Position numbers and translations under genes: made by a program | DNA from: an uncultured Bacteroidota bacterium | Lineage (GTDB): Bacteria > Bacteroidota > Bacteroidia > Chitinophagales > Chitinophagaceae | DNA length: 9,887 nt | Reading direction: 5' to 3' | NCBI GenBank assembly: GCA_903912435.1 | Contig: CAIWHI010000611.1 | Span: 1 to 9,887 of the forward strand | Notes under the pieces: model-generated | Seen by the model: only the letters and a program-made list of their open reading frames with translations | Databases searched by the model: none | Told to the model about the DNA's origin: nothing | Part shown: piece after piece, positions 1 through 6,872 of the stretch | Position numbering within the stretch: position 1 is the stretch's first letter | How the letters are laid out: the number at the start of each line of letters is the position of its first letter

Positions 1-2
1 CA

Positions 3-218
3 AAGAAAATGAAGGAACACGGTGAAGATGCAGTTTGCAACTATAACACTAAAGAAGCCTGGAGTTTCCCCAATTGGTACCTAACGGAAAAAGGTCTTCA
101 CCTGTTGCCCGATTTCCCGCATGCGGCTGGTATTTGCCGCAACCCAGGCTGGAGCGTAGTACCCTTTGCCGAACTCAAAAAACACCAAAATCCAAAGAGT
201 GGAATTAGTATGCCTTAG
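3..218 (+). CDS. C-terminal fragment of a DUF3298-like protein (5' end outside window)
   Basis: The reading frame is open from the first complete codon of the window to a TAG at 216-218, so the start probably lies upstream; an ATG at 9 would give only 69 residues. The visible segment has the pattern of a DUF3298/RsiV-type C-terminal domain: an aromatic strand followed by LTEKGLHLLPDFPHAAG, then WSVVPFAELKKH, which resembles the usual 'GLvf.y.pyeia..a.g...vpyseLk' ending. Such domains occur in secreted or membrane-anchored Bacteroidota proteins of poorly known role. The tail NPKSGISMP is short and polar. Assignment rests on motif memory over about 70 residues, so family membership is tentative. 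That this is a real coding end is more secure, because the downstream DNA switches abruptly to AT-rich repeats. Confidence 0.5.
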   Translation, partial: KKMKEHGEDAVCNYNTKEAWSFPNWYLTEKGLHLLPDFPHAAGICRNPGWSVVPFAELKKHQNPKSGISMP

Positions 219-222
219 GGCA

Positions 223-478
223 AATCTAAAATTATTATGGTTTTTAGAGAATGTAATCTAATATTATTATGGTTTTTAGAGATTACAATCGCTAATTATC
301 ATAATATTGTGCGATTGTGATCTAAAATAATCATAACAATTAGAGACTGCAATCCCTAATCGTTATGATATTACGAGATTGTAATCTAAAATTATTATGG
401 TTTTTATAGAATGAAATCGAAGATTATTATTATTTTTGGGGATTATAATCTAAAATCGTTATGGTTTTAAGCAATTAC
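223..478. repeat. Array of eight degenerate 32-bp tandem units
   Basis: Eight consecutive 32-bp units fit with no insertion or deletion, starting at 223, 255, 287, 319, 351, 383, 415 and 447. Most begin AATC (or GATC) and end near GATTAC or GATTGT. The best-conserved form begins AATCTAAAATTATTATGG, continues with a T run and ends AGAGATTAC. Units 1 and 6 (223-254, 383-414) match at 30 of 32 positions. Units 3 and 5 (287-318, 351-382) are the most divergent and match the reverse complement of the consensus about as well as, or better than, the direct form, so the unit is quasi-palindromic. After 478 the pattern decays into AAGC. The array fills nearly the whole gap before the ATPase gene and has no open frame of note. 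A TATTTTTG (431-438) inside unit 7 fits the -7 promoter box but has no good -33 partner. Confidence 0.85.
330..369. repeat. Imperfect inverted repeat within the 32-bp array
   Basis: The arms 330-346 (ATCATAACAATTAGAGA) and 353-369 (TCCCTAATCGTTATGAT) are complementary at 15 of 17 positions around a 6-base loop. They span the junction of units 4 and 5 of the 32-bp array. A similar but weaker pairing spans the unit 2/3 junction (about 259-309). No U-tract follows, so it is not an obvious intrinsic terminator. Confidence 0.7.
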
Positions 479-513
479 AAGCACAAAACAGTTAATAATT
501 TAGCAATTAAACA

Positions 514-1638
514 ATGATAACCAGGGCATTAGAAACCGTAATACTGAAACGCATGTTTCAAGGCATGGCGATACTCGTATTTGGCTCAAGGCAAAGCGGC
601 AAATCAACTATGATTGAAAACATGCTTAAGGCCCAGCCTAAAAAATGGCTATATCTTAATGGCGATGAAGCTGACGTAAGAGAAATGCTTACCAATACCA
701 CATCTACGCGGCTGAGAAACATAACCGGCGAAAATACGATTGTGTTTATTGATGAGGCACAGCGAATACCAAATATTGGCCTCACATTAAAGCTATTTAC
801 CGACCAGATAAAAAATGTACAGGTTATAGCTACCGGTTCGTCAGCTTTCGAATTATCAGGAAAAGTGAACGAACCTCTTACAGGGCGTAAATATGAATTT
901 ATGCTTTACCCCCTTAGCATCGGCGAAATGGTAAAGCACCATGGCCTGCTACAGGAAACACGCATGATAGAGCATAGGCTTATTTATGGCTATTATCCTG
1001 GTATCATCACCAAGGAAGGGCATGAAAACGAACTACTAAAACTACTGGCCGATAGTTACCTGTATAAGGACCTACTGATGCTGGAGCAAATAAAGAAGCC
1101 CATTTTGTTGGAGAAATTACTATCTGCACTTGCAATGCAGGTTGGGAGTGAAGTTAATTACAATGAATTGGCCCAACATATAGGTGCAGATAAGCAAACG
1201 GTGGAGAAATATATCGACCTGCTTGAAAAAGCATTTGTATTATTCAGGCTACCGGCACTTAACCGGAATGTTAGAAACGAAATAAAAAAGGGCAAGAAAA
1301 TATACTTCTACGATTGTGGAATTCGCAATGCCGTAATCAACAATTTTAGCCGTCTGGAATCGCGCATGGATGCGGGCCAGCTATGGGAAAACTATGTTAT
1401 TTCTGAAAGAATGAAGTTTCTTAAGTATAACAATATTGATACAAAACTTTACTTCTGGCGCACCACCCAGCAACAGGAAATTGACCTGATAGAAGAAAGG
1501 GAAGGTAAAATGTATGCCACCGAATTTAAGTGGGGTAAAACCGCCAAAGCACGATTCCCAAGCACATTTACAGACAATTATGAGGTGGCGGGCACCCAAA
1601 TAATTTCACCAGAAAATGTTGAAGATTTTATTCTCTAA
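514..1638 (+). CDS. AAA-family ATPase with DUF4143 C-terminal domain
   Basis: A 374-residue protein of the widespread ATPase family that pairs an N-terminal AAA_14-type P-loop domain with a C-terminal DUF4143 domain. Walker A is GSRQSGKST (24-32), Walker B is IVFIDEAQ (76-83), and a sensor-like ATGSS lies at 106-110. The family signature TGRKYEFMLYPLSIGE follows at 123-138. Residues about 209-246 look like a winged helix (NYNELAQHIGADKQTVEKYI). The C-terminal part carries E292, EIDLI (322-326) and EFKW (337-340), the spacing of a PD-(D/E)XK nuclease-like fold; nuclease activity is not established for the family. The function of these proteins is unknown, and they are common as scattered accessory genes in Bacteroidota. 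The gene stands alone, preceded by the 32-bp repeat array, with ATG at 514 and no Shine-Dalgarno. It appears full length and intact. Confidence 0.9.
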   Translation: MITRALETVILKRMFQGMAILVFGSRQSGKSTMIENMLKAQPKKWLYLNGDEADVREMLTNTTSTRLRNITGENTIVFIDEAQRIPNIGLTLKLFTDQIKNVQVIATGSSAFELSGKVNEPLTGRKYEFMLYPLSIGEMVKHHGLLQETRMIEHRLIYGYYPGIITKEGHENELLKLLADSYLYKDLLMLEQIKKPILLEKLLSALAMQVGSEVNYNELAQHIGADKQTVEKYIDLLEKAFVLFRLPALNRNVRNEIKKGKKIYFYDCGIRNAVINNFSRLESRMDAGQLWENYVISERMKFLKYNNIDTKLYFWRTTQQQEIDLIEEREGKMYATEFKWGKTAKARFPSTFTDNYEVAGTQIISPENVEDFIL

Positions 1639-1711
1639 AAAATACAGGCTGACATTTACCCATAATTAATAGCAACAATTACAAAAATCAATGCCGCTTA
1701 TAGCAAAGTGG

Positions 1712-1742
1712 TTTGAATTTTAATATTATGAACGTATCTTTC
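1712..1742 (+). promoter_or_regulatory. Bacteroidota-type promoter for the lipoprotein gene
   Basis: A -33 box TTTG (1712-1715) and a -7 box TATCTTTC (1735-1742, 7 of 8 to TAnnTTTG) are separated by 19 bases, the canonical Bacteroidota spacing. Transcription would start near 1748, about a dozen bases before the ATG at 1761. This rules out the in-frame TTG at 1713, which lies inside the -33 box. Confidence 0.6.
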
Positions 1743-1760
1743 CGGTTTAAAAGGAAAAGC

Positions 1761-2477
1761 ATGAAAAAAGTAATCTTATTGTTCCTGGCTCTTTGCGTCA
1801 TTAGTGTATCCTGCTACAAGTCTGTTCCGGGTGCACTTACCTATAGTGTAAATATTGAGAACGATAGCACAGTACATGATATTTATATGAACTCAACAGG
1901 ATCTTACGACCTGGCTATGCAGGTGAAGTACCTTGCAGGCTATGCCGAAGACCCGGTGACCATTAGCCTTGCAGGTCTTCCTGCCGGTATCAAGGTGGCT
2001 ACCGATACTTTTACTGGTGTACCTACCTATACTGTACATTTTATGCTTAAGGATAGCAATATGGCTTATGGCACTTATCCTGTAACCCTCAATGCCTACA
2101 CTGGTACAATGGGTTCAAGGGCTTACAACTTTAATATTATTGTTATTCCTCCAGATTGTGGGCTGTCATTATTAGGCACACTGAGGGGTAGTAATGTGTG
2201 CACTGCACGTAACTATAATTATACATCTACAGTTACAAGTGGTGGTAATAACAAAATTATTGTTAACAATTTTGGTGGTTATGGTACCAATGTAAATGTG
2301 ATGGTAAACCTTGATTGCACCAAAAATACTATCAAAATTGATTCCCTCAATTATGGCAATAATACAGTGCTTTATGGTACTGGTACTTTTACTGCCACTG
2401 GTATGATTATCAACTACATAGCTACAAGCACCAACCTTGGTTTTTCTGAGGGTTGTACGGTTACCTATACCAAATAG
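1761..2477 (+). CDS. Predicted secreted lipoprotein with Ig-like and beta-rich C-terminal regions
   Basis: I take the ATG at 1761 (238 residues) because it opens directly into a lipoprotein signal (MKKVILLFLALCVISVSC, lipidated Cys18), sits just after AAGGAAAA, and a good promoter overlaps the upstream in-frame TTG at 1713. The lipobox SVSC is loose but acceptable for Bacteroidota. Residues about 25-130 look like an Ig/cadherin-type beta domain (LAGLPAGIKV, YPVTLNAYT, YNFNIIVIP). From about 132 a second beta-rich region follows, with Gly/Asn/Thr-rich strands and four cysteines (133, 147, 186, 232) that may form disulfides, somewhat like small lipocalin-like lipoproteins of this phylum. I do not recognise a named family. 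The likely location is the outer membrane or cell surface. The gene ends 25 bases before kbl with no terminator between, so kbl may be read from the same transcript. Confidence 0.8.
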   Translation: MKKVILLFLALCVISVSCYKSVPGALTYSVNIENDSTVHDIYMNSTGSYDLAMQVKYLAGYAEDPVTISLAGLPAGIKVATDTFTGVPTYTVHFMLKDSNMAYGTYPVTLNAYTGTMGSRAYNFNIIVIPPDCGLSLLGTLRGSNVCTARNYNYTSTVTSGGNNKIIVNNFGGYGTNVNVMVNLDCTKNTIKIDSLNYGNNTVLYGTGTFTATGMIINYIATSTNLGFSEGCTVTYTK

Positions 2478-2502
2478 TTAGTTTTACTTATTAAGTACAC
2501 AT

Positions 2503-3693
2503 ATGTCAAGTTCATCTTATTTTACACGCCTGCAAAAAGAATTGCAGGACATTAAAGACGCAGGATTATTCAAGCAAGAGCGCATTATTGAGTCGGAGCA
2601 GGGACCGGAAATACTGGTAAATGGCCGCACTGTACTTAATTTTTGTGCCAATAATTACCTGGGCCTTTCATCTCACCCTAAGGTGCTGCAGGCTGCAAAA
2701 GACGCTGTTGACCATCGTGGTTATGGAATGAGTTCGGTGCGCTTCATTTGTGGTACACAGGATATTCATAAGGAATTGGAAGCTAAATTATCTACCTTCC
2801 TGGGTACAGAAGATTCCATACTTTATGTAGCATGCTTTGATGCTAATGGAGGTGTATTTGAACCACTATTGGGCGAGGAAGATGCCATTATATCTGATGA
2901 GCTCAACCATGCTTCAATAATTGATGGGGTTCGCCTGTGTAAAGCGCGTCGTGGCAGGTATAAGCATAATGACCTTGCCGACCTGGAAGAACAACTGAAA
3001 GCAAATATGGATGCCCGCACCCGTATGATTGTAACAGATTCGGTTTTCTCTATGGATGGCACAATAGCACAACTAGACAAAATATGTGACCTAGCTGATA
3101 AATATGATGCCTTACTGATGATAGACGAAAGTCATTCATCAGGCTTCATGGGTGCTACCGGCAGGGGTGTTCATGAGCTTTGTGGTGTTATGGGCCGTGT
3201 TGATATCATAACAGGTACCCTTGGTAAAGCCCTTGGCGGTGCATCAGGTGGATTTACCAGTGGCCGCAAAGAGGTAATTGATATGCTTCGCCAGCGTAGC
3301 CGCCCATATCTGTTCTCCAATTCATTAGCACCATCTATAGTAGGCGCATCAATTGCAGTACTTGATATGATTTGCGAAACCACTGCCCTACGCGATAAGC
3401 TTGAAGAAAATACCCTGTACTTCCGCAAGCAAATGACAGAAGCCGGGTTCGACATCAAACCAGGCACACATCCTATTGCGCCTATTATGCTTTATGATGC
3501 AGTTATTGCCCAGAAATTTGCTGCCCGCATACAGGAAGAAGGCATTTATGTTACCGGTTTCTTCTTCCCGGTAGTACCAAAAGGCCAGGCTCGTATCAGG
3601 GTTCAGATATCTGCAGCCCATGATCGCCACCACCTCGATAAAGCTATCGAAGCCTTTATAAAGGTGGGTAAAGAATTGGGTGTAGTAAAATAA
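2503..3693 (+). CDS. kbl: Glycine C-acetyltransferase (2-amino-3-ketobutyrate CoA ligase)
   Basis: A 396-residue PLP enzyme that cleaves 2-amino-3-ketobutyrate with CoA to glycine and acetyl-CoA, the second step of threonine degradation after threonine dehydrogenase. It aligns along its whole length, from memory, with E. coli Kbl. Shared blocks include INFCANNYLGL-like (46-55), SVRFICGTQDIHKELE (78-92), CFDANGG (111-117), the AIISDELNHASIIDGVRLCKA block (128-148) and the ending EGIYVTGFFFPVVPKGQARIR. D208 and H211 in IDESH stack on and bind PLP. The Schiff-base lysine is K242 in GTLGKALGGASGG. These features favour Kbl over the related BioF or serine palmitoyltransferase. The usual partner tdh is not in the window. 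The cytoplasmic product is full length, with ATG at 2503. A strong terminator follows 22 bases after the stop. Confidence 0.96.
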   Translation: MSSSSYFTRLQKELQDIKDAGLFKQERIIESEQGPEILVNGRTVLNFCANNYLGLSSHPKVLQAAKDAVDHRGYGMSSVRFICGTQDIHKELEAKLSTFLGTEDSILYVACFDANGGVFEPLLGEEDAIISDELNHASIIDGVRLCKARRGRYKHNDLADLEEQLKANMDARTRMIVTDSVFSMDGTIAQLDKICDLADKYDALLMIDESHSSGFMGATGRGVHELCGVMGRVDIITGTLGKALGGASGGFTSGRKEVIDMLRQRSRPYLFSNSLAPSIVGASIAVLDMICETTALRDKLEENTLYFRKQMTEAGFDIKPGTHPIAPIMLYDAVIAQKFAARIQEEGIYVTGFFFPVVPKGQARIRVQISAAHDRHHLDKAIEAFIKVGKELGVVK

Positions 3694-3715
3694 AAAAGCA
3701 ATTGAGCTAATATAT

Positions 3716-3748
3716 AAAAAGCCATTCCTGAGAGGGAGTGGCTTTTTT
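3716..3748. terminator. Bidirectional intrinsic terminator between kbl and the EnvC-like gene
   Basis: The arms 3716-3728 (AAAAAGCCATTCC) and 3735-3747 (GGAGTGGCTTTTT) pair over 13 bp with one G-T wobble around a TGAGAG loop. A T run follows on the plus strand (3743-3748), and the A run at 3716-3720 gives a T run on the minus strand. It therefore can stop both kbl and the convergent gene ending at 3792. Confidence 0.9.
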
Positions 3749-3791
3749 GTTATTGCTAAATTAAATTGTTGATTGTCCTGCAAAGATAATT

Positions 3792-5171
3792 CTAGTGCGC
3801 CCTACCCAGCCATGGTTCTGGATTGAGATTTTTCTTACTGTTTTTACCGTAAAACTGCCAAATCTGGAAATTTATTGTAGGTTGGTGCTCATCATTTTCA
3901 GCGACTATACCTAATACCTGCCTTGCCCTAACCTGATCGTCAACTTTCACATTAGTTGATTGCAATCCACTATATACCGTGAAAAAATTACCATGTTTTA
4001 CCATAATTACCCAATTGCTACCTATAGGAGAAAACACCTTAGTAACTGTACCATCAAATACAGCCTTAACAGGTGCTCCTTGAGTAGTTTGGATATCAAT
4101 ACCGTAATTCTCTATAATTACTGTCGGTACAGCAGGATGTGGATGTCTACCAAAATGGTCAGTGATATAGCCTTTATCTACAGGCCAATATAATTTACCC
4201 TTATTGCCTTCAAAATTTTCGGCAAGGGCAACATCAGTAGGTGCCAGTAATAGAGCTGGAGCCTCATTAGTTGTATGTGTCTTAGTATGCGGCGTGAACT
4301 TGGGCATGCCGGGTGATGTTGCTGGTTCTTTACCAGCAATTGGTTTTATAGGAGTAACTGCAGACGTGGTACCTGGTGCTTTAGGATTTGCAGCAGCCAA
4401 TTTTTTTGCTGCTTCCTCTGCCTTCCTTTGGGCCTCGGCCATTTCCTTTTCTATATATACATTAATGGCATTATTGATACGGACAGTTGTGAGCCTGTTT
4501 TTCTCAATATCCTTTAGTAATTGCCCCTCCTTACCTTTCAGACCCTCAATTGTTTGATTTTTTTCTTTGGTTTCCTGCTCCAATACCTGTTTTTGCTGTT
4601 CCTGACTCAAAACCAGCTTTTCCTTATCTGTTTTTTGTTGTGCCAGGGTGCCAATCTTATGTTGCAACTGGTCCTGAGTCATCCTAATCTGGTCTACCTG
4701 CTGCTTTCTGTATTCCCTGAATTTTTTCAGGTATTTCATGCGGCGCATGGCATCATTAAAGTCAGAAGAAGAAAAGATAAAAGCCAGCATATTATAAGAA
4801 CCACGTGACTCATAAGCATATCGGATAGACTGCGCATACCTCACTTTCAGTATATCTAACCTTTGTTTTAGCGTACCCACTTCACGCGAAGACAATTTGA
4901 TGGTCTTATCAATGTCGTCCATCTCATCGTTAATATTACTAATCAGGCGTTGACGGTCGGCAAGCTTATTTTGCAGGGCACGTAGTTGCCCCAGGGTGGC
5001 ATTCTTGTCTTTTTTAATGGCATCAAGCTGGCGCTCTGTCTCACCAATGGCATCTAGTATCTCTTTGCGCTTGGCTTCCAGTTGGGCTTTAGAATAGAGC
5101 TGGGTAGGCTGGTTTTGGGCATATGCGCTCAATGACAGTAACAAGCATAATATAATGGAGCTTAAGCGCAT
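3792..5171 (-). CDS. EnvC-like murein hydrolase activator (coiled coil plus degenerate LytM/M23)
   Basis: A 459-residue periplasmic protein with the EnvC architecture: signal peptide (1-18, cleavage after AYA), long coiled coil (about 26-245), low-complexity Pro/Thr/Lys linker (about 260-305) and a C-terminal LytM/M23 domain (about 327-459) ending NPEPWLG, as in EnvC. The zinc site is destroyed. The usual HxGxD is N355-Y-G-I-D359, the middle His (YAHL) is Gly402, and HLHFE is TINFQ (432-436, so T432 and N434 replace both histidines). By analogy with E. coli EnvC it would activate cell-wall amidases during division rather than cut peptidoglycan itself. I chose the ATG at 5171. An in-frame TTG at 5192 would lengthen the protein by 7 residues but sits inside the predicted -7 box. 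The coiled coil contains the conserved block RYAYESRGSYNMLAFIFSSS typical of Bacteroidota homologues. Confidence 0.88.
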   Translation of the reverse strand: MRLSSIILCLLLSLSAYAQNQPTQLYSKAQLEAKRKEILDAIGETERQLDAIKKDKNATLGQLRALQNKLADRQRLISNINDEMDDIDKTIKLSSREVGTLKQRLDILKVRYAQSIRYAYESRGSYNMLAFIFSSSDFNDAMRRMKYLKKFREYRKQQVDQIRMTQDQLQHKIGTLAQQKTDKEKLVLSQEQQKQVLEQETKEKNQTIEGLKGKEGQLLKDIEKNRLTTVRINNAINVYIEKEMAEAQRKAEEAAKKLAAANPKAPGTTSAVTPIKPIAGKEPATSPGMPKFTPHTKTHTTNEAPALLLAPTDVALAENFEGNKGKLYWPVDKGYITDHFGRHPHPAVPTVIIENYGIDIQTTQGAPVKAVFDGTVTKVFSPIGSNWVIMVKHGNFFTVYSGLQSTNVKVDDQVRARQVLGIVAENDEHQPTINFQIWQFYGKNSKKNLNPEPWLGRAH

Positions 5172-5189
5172 ATAATACAGACTATGTAA

Positions 5190-5220
5190 CAAAAATAACC
5201 AATTATAGGTCTTATTGTAA
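5190..5220 (-). promoter_or_regulatory. Putative promoter of the EnvC-like gene
   Basis: Read on the minus strand, TATTTTTG (5197 to 5190) matches the Bacteroidota -7 box TAnnTTTG exactly. TTAC (5220 to 5217), 19 bases upstream, is only a partial -33 box. The implied start lies about a dozen bases before the ATG at 5171. The 157-base gap to yicC (5172-5328) is a divergent promoter region; for yicC only a weak TAGGTTTA (5294-5301) is visible. Confidence 0.45.
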
Positions 5221-5328
5221 GGTTTTGAACAGTTTTAAAACGATTTAACTTTATTTTTCCACAAAATAACGATTTATTCTTTCTTTATTGGCTTAGGTTT
5301 AAGTTCCTTTGTTGAAAATATTTACGGT

Positions 5329-6204
5329 ATGCTATATTCAATGACAGGTTTCGGTAGGGCTGAGGGCATGGTAAACAGCCGGCAGGTAGTGGTAGAGATG
5401 AAAGCCCTCAACGGAAAACAGTTTGATATCAATTGTAAGATACCTCCTATCCTCCGTTCCTACGAATTGGATATCCGCAATATGCTGAATAATGTGCTTT
5501 TAAGAGGCACCATAGACCTAACTATTACAGTGAAACAAGAAGGCGCGGCTAAACCAATGGTGGTGAATACCGACCTTGCAATGTTTTACTACCAGGGTAT
5601 GAAGCAAATTGCGCTGCAAATAGGACTACCCGAAGATAATATCATTAGTACCCTTATGCGAATGCCAGAGGTAGTAGCTGCCGACCAGGATGTGATGCCG
5701 GAAGGCGAATGGCATGAGGTGCAGAAAGTAATAGACCAGGCAGCCAAAGACCTAATGCAGCACCGACTTACAGAAGGTGAAGCATTGCTAAGAGACATAA
5801 AACTACGCATTAATAATATTGACAAGCTGCACGAAAAAATCCTGCCCCTTGAAGCAGAAAGGAAAGAAAGAATCAGGACCCGCCTCACACAGTGGCTTGA
5901 GGATATGACATCAAAGGAAAAAATAGATGCAAACCGTTTTGAGCAGGAGATGATATACTATTTGGAGCGTATTGATTTCAGTGAAGAGAAAATAAGGTTG
6001 AAGCAACATTGCGGTTATTTCAACGATACTGTGAATGAAAACGACTCTGCTATTGGTAGAAAATTGAATTTCATACTGCAGGAAATAGGCAGGGAAATAA
6101 ATACCCTGGGGTCAAAAGCTAATCATGCCGAAATTCAGCAGATAGTCATCAATATGAAAGATGAGCTGGAGAAGGCTAAGGAGCAGATTTTGAATATTTT
6201 GTAA
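5329..6204 (+). CDS. yicC: YicC family endoribonuclease
   Basis: A 291-residue cytoplasmic protein with the two YicC domains. The N-terminal YicC_N domain begins with the hallmark SMTGFGRAEG (4-13) and continues with VEMKALNGKQFDINCKIP (22-39) and RGTIDLTI. The C-terminal DUF1732 domain carries RLTEGEALLRDI (146-157), MIYYLERIDFSEEKIRLKQH (208-227) and GRKLNFILQEIGREINTLGSKA (243-264). E. coli YicC, about the same length, is an endoribonuclease linked to small-RNA turnover and stationary-phase survival; I infer the same activity here. In many bacteria gmk follows yicC, but here the next gene is gldH after a 177-base gap, so no such operon is present. ATG at 5329; the gene appears intact. Confidence 0.95.
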   Translation: MLYSMTGFGRAEGMVNSRQVVVEMKALNGKQFDINCKIPPILRSYELDIRNMLNNVLLRGTIDLTITVKQEGAAKPMVVNTDLAMFYYQGMKQIALQIGLPEDNIISTLMRMPEVVAADQDVMPEGEWHEVQKVIDQAAKDLMQHRLTEGEALLRDIKLRINNIDKLHEKILPLEAERKERIRTRLTQWLEDMTSKEKIDANRFEQEMIYYLERIDFSEEKIRLKQHCGYFNDTVNENDSAIGRKLNFILQEIGREINTLGSKANHAEIQQIVINMKDELEKAKEQILNIL

Positions 6205-6245
6205 TTTATAAGCACCATTCCCGAAGTACTCAATAGGTTTCCCTT

Positions 6246-6275
6246 TGAATAATGCTCAAAATGAAGCATTATTCA
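6246..6275. repeat. 11-bp perfect hairpin between yicC and gldH
   Basis: TGAATAATGCT (6246-6256) and AGCATTATTCA (6265-6275) are perfectly complementary around an 8-base loop. It lies 42 bases after the yicC stop. No T run follows (AGGCAGTATAATTG), so it is a poor intrinsic terminator. It may be an RNA 3' end structure or an operator. Confidence 0.6.
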
Positions 6276-6299
6276 GGCAGTATAATTGTAGATAAAATG

Positions 6300-6307
6300 T
6301 AGCTTTG
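6300..6307 (+). promoter_or_regulatory. Possible -7 box for the gldH-kinase operon
   Basis: TAGCTTTG matches TAnnTTTG exactly and lies 74 bases before the gldH ATG. I see no TTG or TTTG at the expected 19-21 bases upstream, so the promoter is only a suggestion. Confidence 0.3.
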
Positions 6308-6381
6308 CATATACACATTTGGGCAGGCATTTCATATACCTGACAAGTTGAGTAGCAGCTAAATACCACTCAAAAGGAATA

Positions 6382-6867
6382 ATGAACCGAATAATACTCA
6401 TACTGCTTATTAGCATGCTTGCATTTGCAGCTTGCAAAATAAAGGCACCGTATTTCCAGAAAATTGAAACACTTCCCCAGAATGCCTGGAAATACAATAA
6501 TAAGCTCACTTTCAAATTCGATATTACCGATACCACAGCCGATTACCAACCTTACTTTCTAATACAGCATACCCAATCTTACCAATACAACAATGTATGG
6601 GTATGGATGTATATCAAAATGCCGGGTGATAGCATTATTAAAAAAGAAAGGGTGGATGTAGAATTAGCCGACCCTACCGGTAAATGGTATGGGCGTGGCA
6701 TGGGCGAAATATATGAACAAAGGATGCCCATAAAATTGAGTGACACCTTGAAATTCAATAAACCGGGTAGCTACCAGATATCACTTGAGCAGAATATGCG
6801 TATCAACCCATTGCCCGAAATAATCCATGTGGGCCTCAGGGTAGAAAAAGTACCCCGTCAATTTTAA
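6382..6867 (+). CDS. gldH: Gliding motility lipoprotein GldH
   Basis: A 161-residue lipoprotein: signal MNRIILILLISMLAFAAC with lipobox FAAC and lipidated Cys18. The mature part follows the GldH pattern known from Flavobacterium johnsoniae: a short N-terminal stretch then W-x-x-x-x-x-L-T-F-K-F (36-46), the beta-rich YQYNNVWVWMYIKMPGDS (70-87), a VDVELADPTGKWYGRGMG block (93-110) and a strand-rich ending with the Q-N-M-R-x-N-PLP segment and HVGLRVE. GldH is required for gliding in F. johnsoniae and for stability of the GldK partner set; it is conserved in many T9SS-bearing Bacteroidota, including non-gliders. It probably sits on the inner leaflet of the outer membrane. The stop is only 5 bases before the histidine kinase start, so the two are surely co-transcribed and possibly translationally coupled. 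ATG at 6382. Confidence 0.88.
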   Translation: MNRIILILLISMLAFAACKIKAPYFQKIETLPQNAWKYNNKLTFKFDITDTTADYQPYFLIQHTQSYQYNNVWVWMYIKMPGDSIIKKERVDVELADPTGKWYGRGMGEIYEQRMPIKLSDTLKFNKPGSYQISLEQNMRINPLPEIIHVGLRVEKVPRQF

Positions 6868-6872
6868 ACTTA

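Noticed and set aside
223..478. CRISPR array
   Set aside because: The 32-bp unit is the whole period; there are no variable spacers between conserved repeats and no cas genes nearby.
1713..1760. Longer start of the lipoprotein gene at a TTG
   Set aside because: The TTG lies within the -33 box of a well-spaced promoter, and the added 16 residues would place charged sequence before a standard lipoprotein signal.
2503..3693. Serine palmitoyltransferase or BioF instead of Kbl
   Set aside because: The sequence follows E. coli Kbl in nearly all conserved blocks (SVRFICGTQDIHKELE, CFDANGG, NHASIIDGVRLCKA, GIYVTGFF), which the related enzymes do not share to this degree.
3388..3783. 131-residue open frame on the minus strand
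   Set aside because: It overlaps the kbl 3' end and the terminator; no signal, domain or promoter supports it.
4204..4557. 117-residue open frame on the plus strand
   Set aside because: It lies wholly inside the EnvC-like gene on the opposite strand and its composition is that of an antisense shadow of the Ala/Pro/Lys-rich linker.
5172..5192. Upstream TTG start of the EnvC-like gene
   Set aside because: The TTG overlaps the predicted -7 box TATTTTTG, and the ATG at 5171 gives a normal signal peptide.
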